DNA of 43,598 nucleotides from UBA5189 sp035631615 (GCA_035631615.1 DASQIK010000063.1:1-43598); one strand, 5' to 3'; positions 30,797-40,190 are shown, counted from the stretch's first letter. Made by a program: numbers and translations. Notes: generated by a model not told the origin, from the sequence alone.

Positions 30797-31711
30797 GTGG
30801 CCGTTCCCAAGCGAGTCGCAGCCGTCGCGCCGCGCATCGACGTCCGCAAGACCTGGAAGCTGTACATCGGTGGGGCGTTCCCGCGGAGCGAGTCCGGACG
30901 CTCGTACGTGGTCAGCGCCGCCGACGGCTCGCCCGTGGCGAACGCGGTGCGCGCGTCGCGCAAGGACCTGCGCGATGCAGTCCGGGCCGCGCGCGGTGCG
31001 TTCCAGCCATGGGCCGACCGGACCGCGATGAACCGCGGCCAGGTCCTGTATCGCGTCGCCGAGCTGATGGAGGGCCGGCGCGAGCAGTTCGAGGCGGAGG
31101 TCGCCCGGGCGGAGGGCGTCCGCGATGACAGGGCGCGCGAGATCGTCGCCCGCGCCATCGATCGCTGGGTCTGGTACGCCGGCTGGGCCGACAAGATCGC
31201 CCAGGTCCTCGGCTCGTCGAACCCGGTCGCGGCGGACTACTTCAACTTCACGATCCCGGAGCCGACGGGCGTCGTCGGCATCGTCGCGCCGGAGTCCTCC
31301 TCGCTGCTCGGACTCGTGTCGCGGCTCGCGCCGCCGATCGTCGCGGGCAACAGCGTCGTCGTGCTCGCCTCCGAATCTCGACCCCTCCCGGCGATCAGCC
31401 TGACCGAGGTCCTCGCGACCTCCGACGTGCCGGGCGGCGTGATCAACGTGCTGACGGGCCGCAAGCACGAGCTCGTGCCGGTGCTCGCCGCGCACGAGGA
31501 TGTCGATGCGCTCGACGTGTGGGGCGTCCCCGAGGACCTGCGGACCGCCGTCGAGCTCTCCGCGGCTGACAGCGTGAAGCGCGTCGCCCGCCGCCCGAAA
31601 GGCGTCGCGGACGGCAAGTTCGATTGGCTGGACGACCGGGCCAGCGAGCGCCCCGAGTGGATCGCAGCGTACCTGGAGATGAAGACCGTCTGGCACCCCA
31701 TCGGGGTGTAG
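30797..31711 (+). CDS. Shortened ALDH-like partner without catalytic half
   Basis: 304 residues from the GTG at 30797 (a TTG at 30791 overlapping the upstream stop is also possible). Residues about 15-215 align with the N-terminal NAD-binding half of ALDHs: LYIGGAFPRSESGRSY, VRAARGAFQPWADRTAMNRGQVLYRVAELM, FTIPEPTGVVGIVAPESSSLLGL, APPIVAGNSVVVLAS and SDVPGGVINVLTG. The general-base Glu (ELGGK), the catalytic Cys and the whole catalytic domain are missing; the sequence passes quickly to a C-terminal YLEMKTVWHPIG that resembles the oligomerisation tail of ALDHs. The frame is intact, so it looks like a stable non-catalytic subunit, coupled to the complete enzyme immediately upstream. Confidence 0.85.
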   Translation: MAVPKRVAAVAPRIDVRKTWKLYIGGAFPRSESGRSYVVSAADGSPVANAVRASRKDLRDAVRAARGAFQPWADRTAMNRGQVLYRVAELMEGRREQFEAEVARAEGVRDDRAREIVARAIDRWVWYAGWADKIAQVLGSSNPVAADYFNFTIPEPTGVVGIVAPESSSLLGLVSRLAPPIVAGNSVVVLASESRPLPAISLTEVLATSDVPGGVINVLTGRKHELVPVLAAHEDVDALDVWGVPEDLRTAVELSAADSVKRVARRPKGVADGKFDWLDDRASERPEWIAAYLEMKTVWHPIGV

Positions 31712-31783
31712 GAGCGGGTTGATCCGGCCCATCGCGGCGTTGTCACCTGCGGGGTGCGCGGCGGCCCTTGACGGCACGGCGTA

Positions 31784-31811
31784 TTGTTAGACCGACGGTC
31801 GGTCTGATAAT
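31784..31811 (+). promoter_or_regulatory. tetR promoter with operator in the spacer
   Basis: -35 TTGTTA (31784-31789) and -10 GATAAT (31806-31811) are 16 bp apart. Positions 31789-31805 form a perfect palindrome, AGACCGAC-G-GTCGGTCT, that fills the spacer, an ideal place for a TetR dimer to block RNA polymerase. It most likely binds the TetR protein encoded 26 nt downstream. Confidence 0.75.
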
Positions 31812-31836
31812 CGACGGAGCTGCAGCGAACCCTCGA

Positions 31837-32520
31837 ATGGCACGAACCCTGAACCCGGAGAGCCACGCGGTGCGACGCGACGCGTTCGTGGATGTCGCCC
31901 AGCGGCACATCGCCACCGGGGCGTATGAGCAGCTCAGCGTTCAGCAGGTCATCGACGAGGTCGGTGCCTCGAAGGGCGCGTTCTACCACTACTTCGGCTC
32001 GAAAGGCGACCTGCTCGAGGCCGTCGTCGAGCGGATGGCCGACCAGGCGACCGCCGCCTGGCAGCCGGTCCTGAACGCGCCCCGCCTGTCCGCGGCAACG
32101 CGACTCGAGCGCGTATTCGAGACGGTCGCACAGATCAAGTGGGAGCGGCGGGAGCTGGTCATCGCGATCATCGACGCCTGGCTATCTGACGACAACGCGA
32201 TCGTCCGCGAGAAGCTCCGACGCCTCGTCGCATCCCGGCTGACCCCAGTGCTAAGGGACATCGTCGCGCAGGGCGTCGCCGACGGCGACTTCACCCCCAC
32301 GAACGTCGAGGCCACCGCGCAGGTCCTGGTCTCGCTCATCCAGGGCACACAGGAGCTCGCGTCGCAGCTGTACGTCGACTGCCACGCAGGCCTGGTGACC
32401 ATCGACCACGTCATCCAGGTCTTCGCCTCGTACACGGAGGCGGTCGAGCGGATCCTCGGGGCCCGTCCCGGCACCATCACGCTCACCCAGCCCAAGGTCC
32501 TTCGAACGTGGTTCAGCTGA
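31837..32520 (+). CDS. TetR-family repressor
   Basis: 227 residues from the ATG at 31837. N-terminal HTH: RRDAFVDVAQRHIATGAYEQLSVQQVIDEVGASKGAFYHYFGSKGDLLEAVV (residues about 12-63), where GAFYHYFGSKGDLL is the TetR recognition helix. The C-terminal ligand-binding domain is helical and belongs to no subfamily I recognise. It sits behind a palindromic operator and 11 nt before an ABC ATPase gene, so it probably controls itself and the exporter in response to the exporter's substrate. Confidence 0.92.
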   Translation: MARTLNPESHAVRRDAFVDVAQRHIATGAYEQLSVQQVIDEVGASKGAFYHYFGSKGDLLEAVVERMADQATAAWQPVLNAPRLSAATRLERVFETVAQIKWERRELVIAIIDAWLSDDNAIVREKLRRLVASRLTPVLRDIVAQGVADGDFTPTNVEATAQVLVSLIQGTQELASQLYVDCHAGLVTIDHVIQVFASYTEAVERILGARPGTITLTQPKVLRTWFS

Positions 32521-32531
32521 AAGGAACGCGC

Positions 32532-33458
32532 ATGACCGCCGTCATCCAGATCGAGAAGCTCACCAAGTCGTACGGCGAGCACCGCGGCGTGGTCGACGTC
32601 GACCTCGAGGTCAACCAGGGCGAGATCTTCGGCTTCCTCGGTCCGAACGGCGCCGGCAAGACGACGACGATCCGGACGCTGCTCGACCTCATCCGGCCGA
32701 CGAGTGGCCGCGCGCTGGTGTTCGGCATCGAATCGACCGCGGACCCGGTCGCGATCCACCGCCGGATCGGCTACATCCCCGGCGAGTTCACGCTGTATGA
32801 CCGACTGACCGGCGGCCAGACGATCCAGTACTTCGCCAACCTGCGCGGCGGCGTCGACAGGGCCTACCAGCGGGCGCTGATCGAGCGCTTCGACATCGAC
32901 CCGAAGCGCAAGTACAAGGAGCTGTCGAAGGGCAACAAGCAGAAGATCGGGCTCGTGATCGCGCTCCAGCATCAGCCGGAGCTGCTGATCCTCGACGAGC
33001 CGACCTCGGGCCTCGACCCGCTGGTCCAGCAGTCCTTCTTCGAGGTGGTCCGGGGGGCGCGAGCCGCGGGCCGGACGGTGTTCCTCTCGAGCCACATCCT
33101 CAGCGAGGTCGAGAAGACCGGCGACCGCGTCGCGATCATCCGCGACGGCCGGATCGTGAAGACCGGCAGCATCGAGAGCCTGCGCGACCTCGCGCATCAC
33201 CAGGTGGAACTTCGGTTCGCGGGTCCCGTGCCCGGCGCCGAGTTCTCCAAGCTCGCGGGCGTGAGCGACGTCGTCGCCGAGGACCACGTGCTGCGCATGC
33301 GCGTGTCCGGTGCGATCACGCCGGTCGTGCGCGCGGCGGCGGCCTACGAGCTGCTCGACTTCGTGAGCCGCGAGCCGACGCTCGAGGAGACGTTCCTCGC
33401 CCAGTACGGCAGCCACGATGGCGAGACCGCCGCGGCGTCGCCGGCCGGGAGGGCTTGA
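32532..33458 (+). CDS. ABC exporter ATPase
   Basis: 308 residues from the ATG at 32532, with AAAGGA about 8 nt upstream. Walker A GPNGAGKTT, Q loop YIPGEFTLYDRLT, signature ELSKGNKQKIG, Walker B LLILDEPTSGLDP and switch FLSSHILSEVEKTGD are intact. The C-terminal domain ends EPTLEETFLAQYG, as in drug-export ATPases of the DrrA/CcmA group. Eleven nt after tetR and sharing one nt with the permease gene (TGATG). Confidence 0.95.
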   Translation: MTAVIQIEKLTKSYGEHRGVVDVDLEVNQGEIFGFLGPNGAGKTTTIRTLLDLIRPTSGRALVFGIESTADPVAIHRRIGYIPGEFTLYDRLTGGQTIQYFANLRGGVDRAYQRALIERFDIDPKRKYKELSKGNKQKIGLVIALQHQPELLILDEPTSGLDPLVQQSFFEVVRGARAAGRTVFLSSHILSEVEKTGDRVAIIRDGRIVKTGSIESLRDLAHHQVELRFAGPVPGAEFSKLAGVSDVVAEDHVLRMRVSGAITPVVRAAAAYELLDFVSREPTLEETFLAQYGSHDGETAAASPAGRA

Positions 33459-35116
33459 TGGCCACCGCGACCACGGAGCTCGTCCGAACCTCGGCGCTCA
33501 GCCGGTTCTATGGATTCGGAAGTATCTATGCCAAGACCATGCGCGACTCGCGCCTGGCCTTCATCATCGCCGCCGGGCTGCTCGGCGGGCTGTCGCTCGT
33601 CATGGGCGCGGCGATCTCGACCGTCTTCCCGACGCCCGAAGCGCGGCAGGAGATCGACAAGCTGATCGGCGGGATCCCCGCCCAGATGGTCAACTTCTTC
33701 GGCAAGCCGGTCGGCCTCGGGACCCTCGGCGGGTACGTGACCTGGAAGTACGGCCTGACGTTCGTGCTCGCGACCTCGCTGTGGTCGATCCTCGCCCTGT
33801 CCGGGACGCTCGCCGGTGAGGCCAGCAGGGGCAGCCTCGACCTGATCGCAACGACGCCGTTCGGCAAGCGCCGGATCGCGCTCGAGAAGGTCGCGGCGCA
33901 CGTGACGATGCTCGTCCTCGCCCTGGCATTCATGGCGTTGATGCTGACGATCACCTCGAACGCCTTCGGCGACGCTGCGCTCGGCGACCCGATCAGCCCG
34001 GTCCGTGCGATCGGCTTCGCCCTGTGGCTCGGCTTCGTCGCCCTGTTCTTCGGGGGACTGGCGTTCGCGCTCGCGCCGCTGCTCGGTCGTGGGGGCGCGG
34101 CGGGAATCGCCGGGATCGCGCTCGCGGTCGCGTGGACCCTGAACGGGCTCGATGCGGGTGCGCTGGCCGTCCTGAGCCCGTTCCACTGGCTGGAAGGCCA
34201 TATCCCGCTCGTCGGCCAGTTCGACTGGCCCGCCCTCCTCCTGGTCGGCGTCGTCGCCGTGGTCTTCCTCGGTCTCGGCGTCGAGCTGTTCGCGCGGCGC
34301 GACATGGGCATCACGATCGGGATCGGGCTGCCCCAGCTCCCCGGAGCCGTGTTGGGCGTGCGCGGCCCGACGAGCCGCGCCTTCGGCGAGCAGCTCCCGC
34401 GCGCGATCTGGTGGGGCCTCGGCCTGGGGGTCATGGGGGCGCTCATCGCGTCGCTCGTGGGTCCGATGGCGACGCAGCTCGCCGCCGATTCGAGCCTGCT
34501 GAAGGTCATCCAGGCCGTCTTTCCAGGCTTCGACCTGACCTCGGCCGGCGGCTGGCTCCAGGTCTTCGTGGAGCTGTTCTTCATCGCCGCGGGCTTCGCC
34601 GCCGCGACGCTCGTGTCGAAGTGGGCTTCCGACGAGACCGGCGGCCGCCTGGAGGAGGTGCTCGCGACGCCGCTCACCCGCGTCGGTTGGCTGGTGAGCG
34701 GCGCGATCGCCGCGGTCACGGGCGCCGTGATCGTGACCGTGATCTTCGCCCTCGGCGTCGCCAGCGGCGCGGCGTCCGGCGGTTCGACCGCCGGCTCGGC
34801 GCTGCTCGGCTCGGCGTCGCTCGGGCTGTACATGGCCGCGCTCATTGGCGTCGGCGTGGCGGTCGGCGGCCTGTGGCGAACGTCGATCGCTGCCGAGATC
34901 GTTGCCCTCCTCGTCGTCGGGACCTATCTCCTCGACCTTCTCGCGCCGCCGCTCGGCCTGCCGGACTGGGTCCATCAGCTGGCGCTCACCGCGCATTTCG
35001 GCCAGCCGATGCTGGGCGTCTGGGATGCGACGGGCGTGATCGCCTGCCTCGTCCTCGCCATTGGCGGCATCGCGGTCGGCGCCTGGGGGATTGCTCGGCG
35101 GGACGTCGCCCCCTGA
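33458..35116 (+). CDS. ABC exporter permease, 12-helix type
   Basis: 552 residues from the ATG at 33458, which shares an A with the ATPase stop. About twelve membrane helices in two six-helix halves; each half has a conserved cytosolic entry (AKTMRDSRLAF and ARRDMGITIG) and a short motif resembling GTLAGEASRGSLDLIATTPFGKRRIALEK and WASDETGGRLEEVLATPLTRVGWLVSG. That duplicated layout matches the actinobacterial 'exporter of polyketide antibiotics' permeases (TnrB3/COG3559-like), which work with a single ATPase. Under TetR control; substrate unknown, likely a toxic amphiphile. Confidence 0.88.
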   Translation: MATATTELVRTSALSRFYGFGSIYAKTMRDSRLAFIIAAGLLGGLSLVMGAAISTVFPTPEARQEIDKLIGGIPAQMVNFFGKPVGLGTLGGYVTWKYGLTFVLATSLWSILALSGTLAGEASRGSLDLIATTPFGKRRIALEKVAAHVTMLVLALAFMALMLTITSNAFGDAALGDPISPVRAIGFALWLGFVALFFGGLAFALAPLLGRGGAAGIAGIALAVAWTLNGLDAGALAVLSPFHWLEGHIPLVGQFDWPALLLVGVVAVVFLGLGVELFARRDMGITIGIGLPQLPGAVLGVRGPTSRAFGEQLPRAIWWGLGLGVMGALIASLVGPMATQLAADSSLLKVIQAVFPGFDLTSAGGWLQVFVELFFIAAGFAAATLVSKWASDETGGRLEEVLATPLTRVGWLVSGAIAAVTGAVIVTVIFALGVASGAASGGSTAGSALLGSASLGLYMAALIGVGVAVGGLWRTSIAAEIVALLVVGTYLLDLLAPPLGLPDWVHQLALTAHFGQPMLGVWDATGVIACLVLAIGGIAVGAWGIARRDVAP

Positions 35117-35163
35117 GGCGCCGCGCCGAGCGGCGAACCGGCACCGCCGCATAGGCTGCCGGG

Positions 35164-36105
35164 GTGCCGACGCTCGCCATCGCCCTCGTCCTGACCGCCG
35201 CCGTCCTGCACGCGGGTTGGAACGTCCTCCTCAAGACCTCCGGCGACACGCTCTGGACGGCCGTTCGGCTGCAGGTGATCGGGACGGCGCTCCTGCTGCC
35301 GGTCGGCATCGCAGCGTGGATCAACATCGGGCGGCCGGCGGTCCCCGTGGAGGCGCTCTGGCTCGCGGTCGGGTCGGGGATCCTCGAGGCGATCTACTTC
35401 GTGTGCCTGTCGGCCGCGTACCGGCGCGGGGCGCTGTCGCTGGTGTACCCGCTCGCCCGCGGCAGCGCGCCGCTCCTCGCCGTCGTCGTCGGGATCGTGC
35501 TGCTCGGCGAGCAGCTCGTGCCGCTGGCGCTCCTCGCGGTCGGCTGCCTGCTGCTCGGAATCCTGCTCGTCGCGCGCCCGTGGCAGGCCTTCCAGGCGGC
35601 CGGTGCGGCGAACCGCGGCGCGATCGGGTTCGCGCTGGCGACGGGCGGCGCGATCGCCGCCTACTCGGCCGTCGACCGTCTCGGCGTCCGCCTGACCGAG
35701 CCCTGGCTGTACGGCGCCATCCTCGCGGTCATCGCCACGACGTTCCTCGCGATCACCGTCGTCGTCGGGCGGCGGATGGGCTGGCTCGCGCCGGCGCCCG
35801 CGCCGGTGATCGCCTCGCTCGGCGACGGCTCGCCGCCGCCGCCGCCGCGGGGGCGGGTGGCGTCGTTCGGGCGGGATGCGGTCGCCGGGGTGCTTGCCCT
35901 CGGCGCCTACCTGCTGGTGCTGGTCGCGTACTCCATCGCGCCGCTGGCGACGGTGGCACCACTGCGGGAATCCGGGATCGTTCTCGCCGCGGCGTGGGGC
36001 GCGTTGCGGCTGGGGGAGACGTCCAGTCGGCGCGAGACACTGACGAGGATCGCCGCCGCCAGCCTCGTCGTGATCGGGGCGATCACGCTGGCCGGGGCCA
36101 AGTAG
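35164..36105 (+). CDS. EamA/DMT-family transporter
   Basis: 313 residues with ten membrane helices in two EamA repeats (LAIALVLTAAVLHAGWNVLLK opens the first; RDAVAGVLALGAYLLVLVAYSIAP the second half). A Pro/Gly loop (about 213-240) is inserted between the repeats. Drug/metabolite transporter superfamily, usually metabolite or amino acid efflux. GTG start with TAGGCT 6 nt before it. Faces the next DMT gene tail to tail with a 6-nt gap. Confidence 0.88.
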   Translation: MPTLAIALVLTAAVLHAGWNVLLKTSGDTLWTAVRLQVIGTALLLPVGIAAWINIGRPAVPVEALWLAVGSGILEAIYFVCLSAAYRRGALSLVYPLARGSAPLLAVVVGIVLLGEQLVPLALLAVGCLLLGILLVARPWQAFQAAGAANRGAIGFALATGGAIAAYSAVDRLGVRLTEPWLYGAILAVIATTFLAITVVVGRRMGWLAPAPAPVIASLGDGSPPPPPRGRVASFGRDAVAGVLALGAYLLVLVAYSIAPLATVAPLRESGIVLAAAWGALRLGETSSRRETLTRIAAASLVVIGAITLAGAK

Positions 36106-36111
36106 CCGGGC

Positions 36112-37119
36112 CTACGGCGCGGGCTCGGCGGTCGGGTCGGCGCTCGCAGGCCCTGACCCCGCTGCCGGTGCGACGACCGGCGCCGCTCGCCCGAACACCC
36201 GCCGCTCGCCGAACTTCGCGTTCACGAGCGCCACGCCGCCGAGGATCAGCGCCGTCCCGATCAGGACCTGCGCGTCGATCACCTCGCCGAACATGAGCGC
36301 GCCGCTGATCAGGCCGACGACCGGCAGCAGGTACGCGACCTGGGACGTGGCCGTGGCCCCGATCCTGGTGAGCAGCCGGAACTGGACGAGGTACGCGAGG
36401 CCGGAGCCGAGGAGCCCGAGCCAGACCACCGCGACGAGCGCGTCGGTGTTCCACGCGACCGCGAAGGGCTTCTCCAGGACGAGCGACAGGGTCCCGATCA
36501 TCACGAGCGCAAAGCCGACCTGGAAGACCGCCGGGATCACGGGTGCCAGCCCGAGGCCCCGAAGCTTGAGCCGGGAGTAGACGGCGCCGATCGCGTAGGC
36601 GATCGTCGATCCGACGAGCGCGATCTCGCCGCTGACGGCGCTGGACGCGGAACCGGAGAGGAGGCCTGGCGCCACGAGGACGATCACGCCCACGTAGCCG
36701 ATCACGATGCCGGCAAGCCGGTTGAGGGTGATCGGCTCGTCATGGAACACGAGCGCGGCGAGCACGATCACGATGAGCGGCACGGAGCCATTCAGGATCG
36801 CGGCGATGTTCGAGGCTACGGACTTCTCGGCGGTCGTGATCAGGGTGAACGGGATGACGATGTTGATGGCCGCCATCACGAACAGGTGGAGGTACGTCTT
36901 CGGGTTCCGGGGAAGGGCCGCCCGGCTGACCACCACGACCGTCACCAGCAGCGTCAGCCCGATCGCGAGTCGAGCCGCGATCAGCGTGAACGTCGGCAGG
37001 GTCTGGACGCCGAGCTTGATGAACGCGTAGCTCGAGCCCCACATGATCCCGAGCAGGCCGAGCAGCAGGACGTCGGTGCGCGTCGGGCGGGCGATCACCG
37101 CCGCAGTGTAGCGAAACAT
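36112..37119 (-). CDS. EamA/DMT-family transporter, second
   Basis: 335 residues from the ATG at 37119; a GTG seven codons further in is possible. Two EamA repeats: VLLLGLLGIMWGSSYAFIKLGVQTLPTFTLIAARL and GEIALVGSTIAYAIGAVYSRL, with FHDEPITLNRLAGIVIGYVGVIVLV and MFGEVIDAQVLIGTALILGGV as the paired repeat ends. About ten helices, then a low-complexity cytosolic Pro/Ala tail. Similar in family but not in sequence to the convergent neighbour. Confidence 0.9.
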   Translation of the reverse strand: MFRYTAAVIARPTRTDVLLLGLLGIMWGSSYAFIKLGVQTLPTFTLIAARLAIGLTLLVTVVVVSRAALPRNPKTYLHLFVMAAINIVIPFTLITTAEKSVASNIAAILNGSVPLIVIVLAALVFHDEPITLNRLAGIVIGYVGVIVLVAPGLLSGSASSAVSGEIALVGSTIAYAIGAVYSRLKLRGLGLAPVIPAVFQVGFALVMIGTLSLVLEKPFAVAWNTDALVAVVWLGLLGSGLAYLVQFRLLTRIGATATSQVAYLLPVVGLISGALMFGEVIDAQVLIGTALILGGVALVNAKFGERRVFGRAAPVVAPAAGSGPASADPTAEPAP

Positions 37120-37192
37120 TGGCCTAGACGACTGTGCCAAGTGTCGGGACGCAGCCCCGAAATCTGCTGGGCCTGGTGCGGTCGGGAGAGGC

Positions 37193-37240
37193 GCCCAGGC
37201 GCCCTACTGGCGAGTCGCCCAGGCGCCCTACTGGCGAGTC
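37193..37240. repeat. Two-copy 24-nt tandem repeat
   Basis: Two identical 24-nt units (37193-37216 and 37217-37240), with a few matching bases on each side. Each contains the minus-strand TAG (at 37204-37206 and 37228-37230). The second serves as the stop of the LuxR-type gene. Confidence 0.8.
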
Positions 37241-40158
37241 GCCCCGACGGACCGCTCGTCGACCGATTGCGCTGCCATCGGTACGGCCGCAGGGCCCTTG
37301 ACCTTCGCCGCCCAGGCCGCGATCTCGGCTCGCCGCGATACGCCGAGCTTCGCGAGGATGTGCTCGACGTGGCTGCTCGCCGTCTTGGCCGCGATGTTGA
37401 GCTCGTCGGCGATCTCGGCGTTCGTGCGGCCCTCGGCGATGAGCCGGGCGACCTCGAATTCGCGCACCGTCAAGGGTCGCCATGGCTCCCGCTCCAGGCC
37501 CCGACCACGAGTTGCCCGAACGAGCTCCTCGGCCCTGGCCAGCAGCGGCTCGCTGCGGAGGATCGTGGCCCTCGCACGGACGTCGGCGAGGACCGTCGCC
37601 GCGTCAGCGCCGCGGTTGAGCCGGATGAGGGTCTGGGCGAGGTCGAGCTTTGCCCAGCTGGATTCCCAGGTGCGGCCCCGGTCCGCCCATCCACGCGCGG
37701 CCCGCTCGAACGCCTCGCGGGCCGCGGAGGTCGAGCCCGCAGCGAGGCGAACGAGGCCCTCGGCGTGGCTCAGCGCGGGCGCGGCAACCGACGCCCACGG
37801 CGCAAGGTGCTCACGGGCGTCCCTGAGCCAGCGCTCCGCGTCGTCCGGTCGCAGCGCGGCGATGAGGCTCCGTGTCCCGGGCACGACCGCGGGAATGAAC
37901 ATGGCCCAGTCGCCACTGGACCCGGCCACGGCGGCGGCCTCGGCGCAGCGCGCCACCGCGGCTACCGGGTCGCCCGCCTGGAGCTCGACCTCGGCGAGGG
38001 CCCACAGCGGCGTCAGGAGGTAGGTCGGCGCGCCGACCCTGCGCCCGACCTCGAGCGATTCGTCCAGCCAGCGCCGGGCCTCGTCAAGGCGGCCCCGACC
38101 GAGCGCGACGAGCCCGATCACGTCGAGAGCGGCCGCCGTTCCCGTCCGGCAACCGCGATCCACCAGCTCATGGCGAGCACGCTCGTCGGCAGCGTCCCAG
38201 CGGCCCGCTCCCCAGTCGAGGGCCGCGGTCGTGACGGCCATGGTCTGACGGCAGTGCGACTGCTCGATGGCGTCGGCGTACTCGAGGCCCTCGTGGATTG
38301 CCAGCTCCGCGGCGCGCACGTCCATGACCCGTGCGGCCAGCACGCCGATGTTCCGGTAGCCGGTCACCCCGACGGCCTCATAGCCCGCGTCGCGAGCCTC
38401 GCGTGCCGCGCGCATGCCATCGCGAATGCCACTCTCGTAGCGTCCGTCGACGATGTCGATCCGCGCGAGCAGAAGGTCGAGGTCGAGCACGCTCTCCCGA
38501 TCGCCGAGTGACTCGGCGAGCTGCCGTGCCTCACGAGCAAGGCTGCGTGCACCGGCGAGGTCCGAGTCGCGGAACCGATCCGTGGCCTGGAAGGTCATGA
38601 TCAGGACCCGCGTCAGCTCCCGTTCGGGCGTCTCGGGAAGTCCGAGGACCTCGCGCATCGCCCGATCGGCAAACGAGCGAACCTCGTGCGTCGGCGCGCC
38701 CTCGCGGCCGGGCAGGACGGACACCATGAGCAGCATCCGCGCGGCCTCGAGGGGCCGTCCCGCGGCGCGGTAGAGCTCCCTGGCCGTTGCCGCCGCTGAC
38801 GACGTGTCCTCGTTCATCTCGATCGCCGCCGCGGCGTTCGCCAGCTTGGCGTACAGGTCCGCCTGCTCCTCGGGCGGCAGGCCGGCGGGCATGTTCGCGA
38901 TCGCGCGCTTGTACAGCTCGTACGCCTCTTGGCGCGCGGAGATCCGGCTCGCTTCGCCCGCGGCGGTCAGCGCGGTCCGAAAGGCCTGCGGGCGCAGGCC
39001 GGCGCGCTCGTAGTGACGAGACGCGTGCACGACGCTCGAACCCTCCAGGTTCATCGTGAACTCGGCTGCCTGCGCGTGATAGCGGCGGAGCGTCGATGGC
39101 GGCAACGAGTCGTAGATCGCATCCCGAAGCAGCTGGTGGCGGAAGTCGAAGTAGCCGGCGTCGATGTACTGGAACGGGTGGAGGAATGCCGCGTCGACCA
39201 GCTCCTGCAGCGAGCCCTCGAGATCGACCAGCGGACGGTCGACCACGCCCGCGAGGACGTCGGGGGAGAAGCACCGTCCGATGACGGCTCCGGCGCGGAT
39301 CACCGTGCGGGCGTCCTCGGACAACCGGCTCATCCGGGCGAGGACCGCGTCCCCGATGGTGTCGGGCACGTGCGCCTCGAGGATCCTGCGGCCGTCCGCG
39401 CGAGCGGCCGGCTCGAGGGCGGCGAGCAGCTCCTCGATGTGCAGCGGGATGCCGTTGGTGCGCTCGTAGACGGCTTCGACCACCTCCCGCGGCGCGGGCA
39501 GGTCGCCGCCGAGGATCAGCGTCGTCGCGATCCCGGTCTGATCGAGGGTCAGCGGCTGCAGGCGCGCCTCCTCGGCATGGCGCTGGCCGAGGATCCGAGC
39601 GCGCCATTCGCGATGGATCGTGCCCGCGGGCAGCTCGTCGGGACGGTAGTCCGCGATGATCAGGAGTGGCCGCTCGGTGGCATGGCGGGCCAGCTCGCCG
39701 ATGACCTCGAGGCTCATCGCATCGGTCCAGTGCAGGTCCTGGAAGACGAGCAAGGTCGGTTGGTCGATCGCCGCGAGGATCCGGTCGGCCATCGATCGCA
39801 CGATCAGTCGGCGCGCACCCAGGGGGTCGCCGTCGTGGCGGCCGTCGATCGCGAGCAGGTCGATCGACAGCTGGCCGAACACCGCGTTGCCGCGCATGCC
39901 GACGGCCATCTCGTGAATCGACGCCAGGGGGACCTGCTGATCCTGCGGGGCGACGGCGCCGCCATCGACCGCGAACCCAGCGGCCTCGGCCCTGCGGACC
40001 GCGGCACGGACCAGCCGTGTCTTGCCGATCCCGGCCTGGCCCGCGAGGAACAGCGCGTGCCCGTGGCCACTCCGGGTCTGATCGATCAGCGCATCGAAGC
40101 GATCGAGCAGGTCATCCCGGCCGACGATGATCGGGCAGATGACGGGCGCGGCGCTCAT
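37228..40158 (-). CDS. LuxR-family ATPase regulator (LAL/MalT type)
   Basis: 976 residues from the ATG at 40156-40158; a TAGACT -10 element ends 7 nt upstream and the open frame beyond is noncoding. An N-terminal AAA_16 ATPase has Walker A at 40-47 (GQAGIGKT), Walker B in LLVFQDLHW and EVIGELARH; the middle 550 residues are TPR-like helical repeats; a GerE/LuxR helix-turn-helix lies at about 895-955 (LTVREFEVARLIAEGRTNAEIADELNIAAKTASSHVEHILAKL). Such large regulators bind ATP and an unknown inducer and then activate genes. The nearest divergent genes, the DUF4242 protein and the secreted-repeat protein, are candidate targets. The stop codon lies in a 24-nt tandem repeat. Confidence 0.92.
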   Translation of the reverse strand: MSAAPVICPIIVGRDDLLDRFDALIDQTRSGHGHALFLAGQAGIGKTRLVRAAVRRAEAAGFAVDGGAVAPQDQQVPLASIHEMAVGMRGNAVFGQLSIDLLAIDGRHDGDPLGARRLIVRSMADRILAAIDQPTLLVFQDLHWTDAMSLEVIGELARHATERPLLIIADYRPDELPAGTIHREWRARILGQRHAEEARLQPLTLDQTGIATTLILGGDLPAPREVVEAVYERTNGIPLHIEELLAALEPAARADGRRILEAHVPDTIGDAVLARMSRLSEDARTVIRAGAVIGRCFSPDVLAGVVDRPLVDLEGSLQELVDAAFLHPFQYIDAGYFDFRHQLLRDAIYDSLPPSTLRRYHAQAAEFTMNLEGSSVVHASRHYERAGLRPQAFRTALTAAGEASRISARQEAYELYKRAIANMPAGLPPEEQADLYAKLANAAAAIEMNEDTSSAAATARELYRAAGRPLEAARMLLMVSVLPGREGAPTHEVRSFADRAMREVLGLPETPERELTRVLIMTFQATDRFRDSDLAGARSLAREARQLAESLGDRESVLDLDLLLARIDIVDGRYESGIRDGMRAAREARDAGYEAVGVTGYRNIGVLAARVMDVRAAELAIHEGLEYADAIEQSHCRQTMAVTTAALDWGAGRWDAADERARHELVDRGCRTGTAAALDVIGLVALGRGRLDEARRWLDESLEVGRRVGAPTYLLTPLWALAEVELQAGDPVAAVARCAEAAAVAGSSGDWAMFIPAVVPGTRSLIAALRPDDAERWLRDAREHLAPWASVAAPALSHAEGLVRLAAGSTSAAREAFERAARGWADRGRTWESSWAKLDLAQTLIRLNRGADAATVLADVRARATILRSEPLLARAEELVRATRGRGLEREPWRPLTVREFEVARLIAEGRTNAEIADELNIAAKTASSHVEHILAKLGVSRRAEIAAWAAKVKGPAAVPMAAQSVDERSVGATRQ

Positions 40159-40165
40159 GGCCCGG

Positions 40166-40171
40166 AGTCTA
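40166..40171 (-). promoter_or_regulatory. -10 element of the LuxR-type gene
   Basis: TAGACT on the minus strand ends 7 nt before the ATG; no Shine-Dalgarno. Suggests a leaderless transcript. Confidence 0.45.
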
Positions 40172-40190
40172 CGACCGGTGCGCGAGCGGG

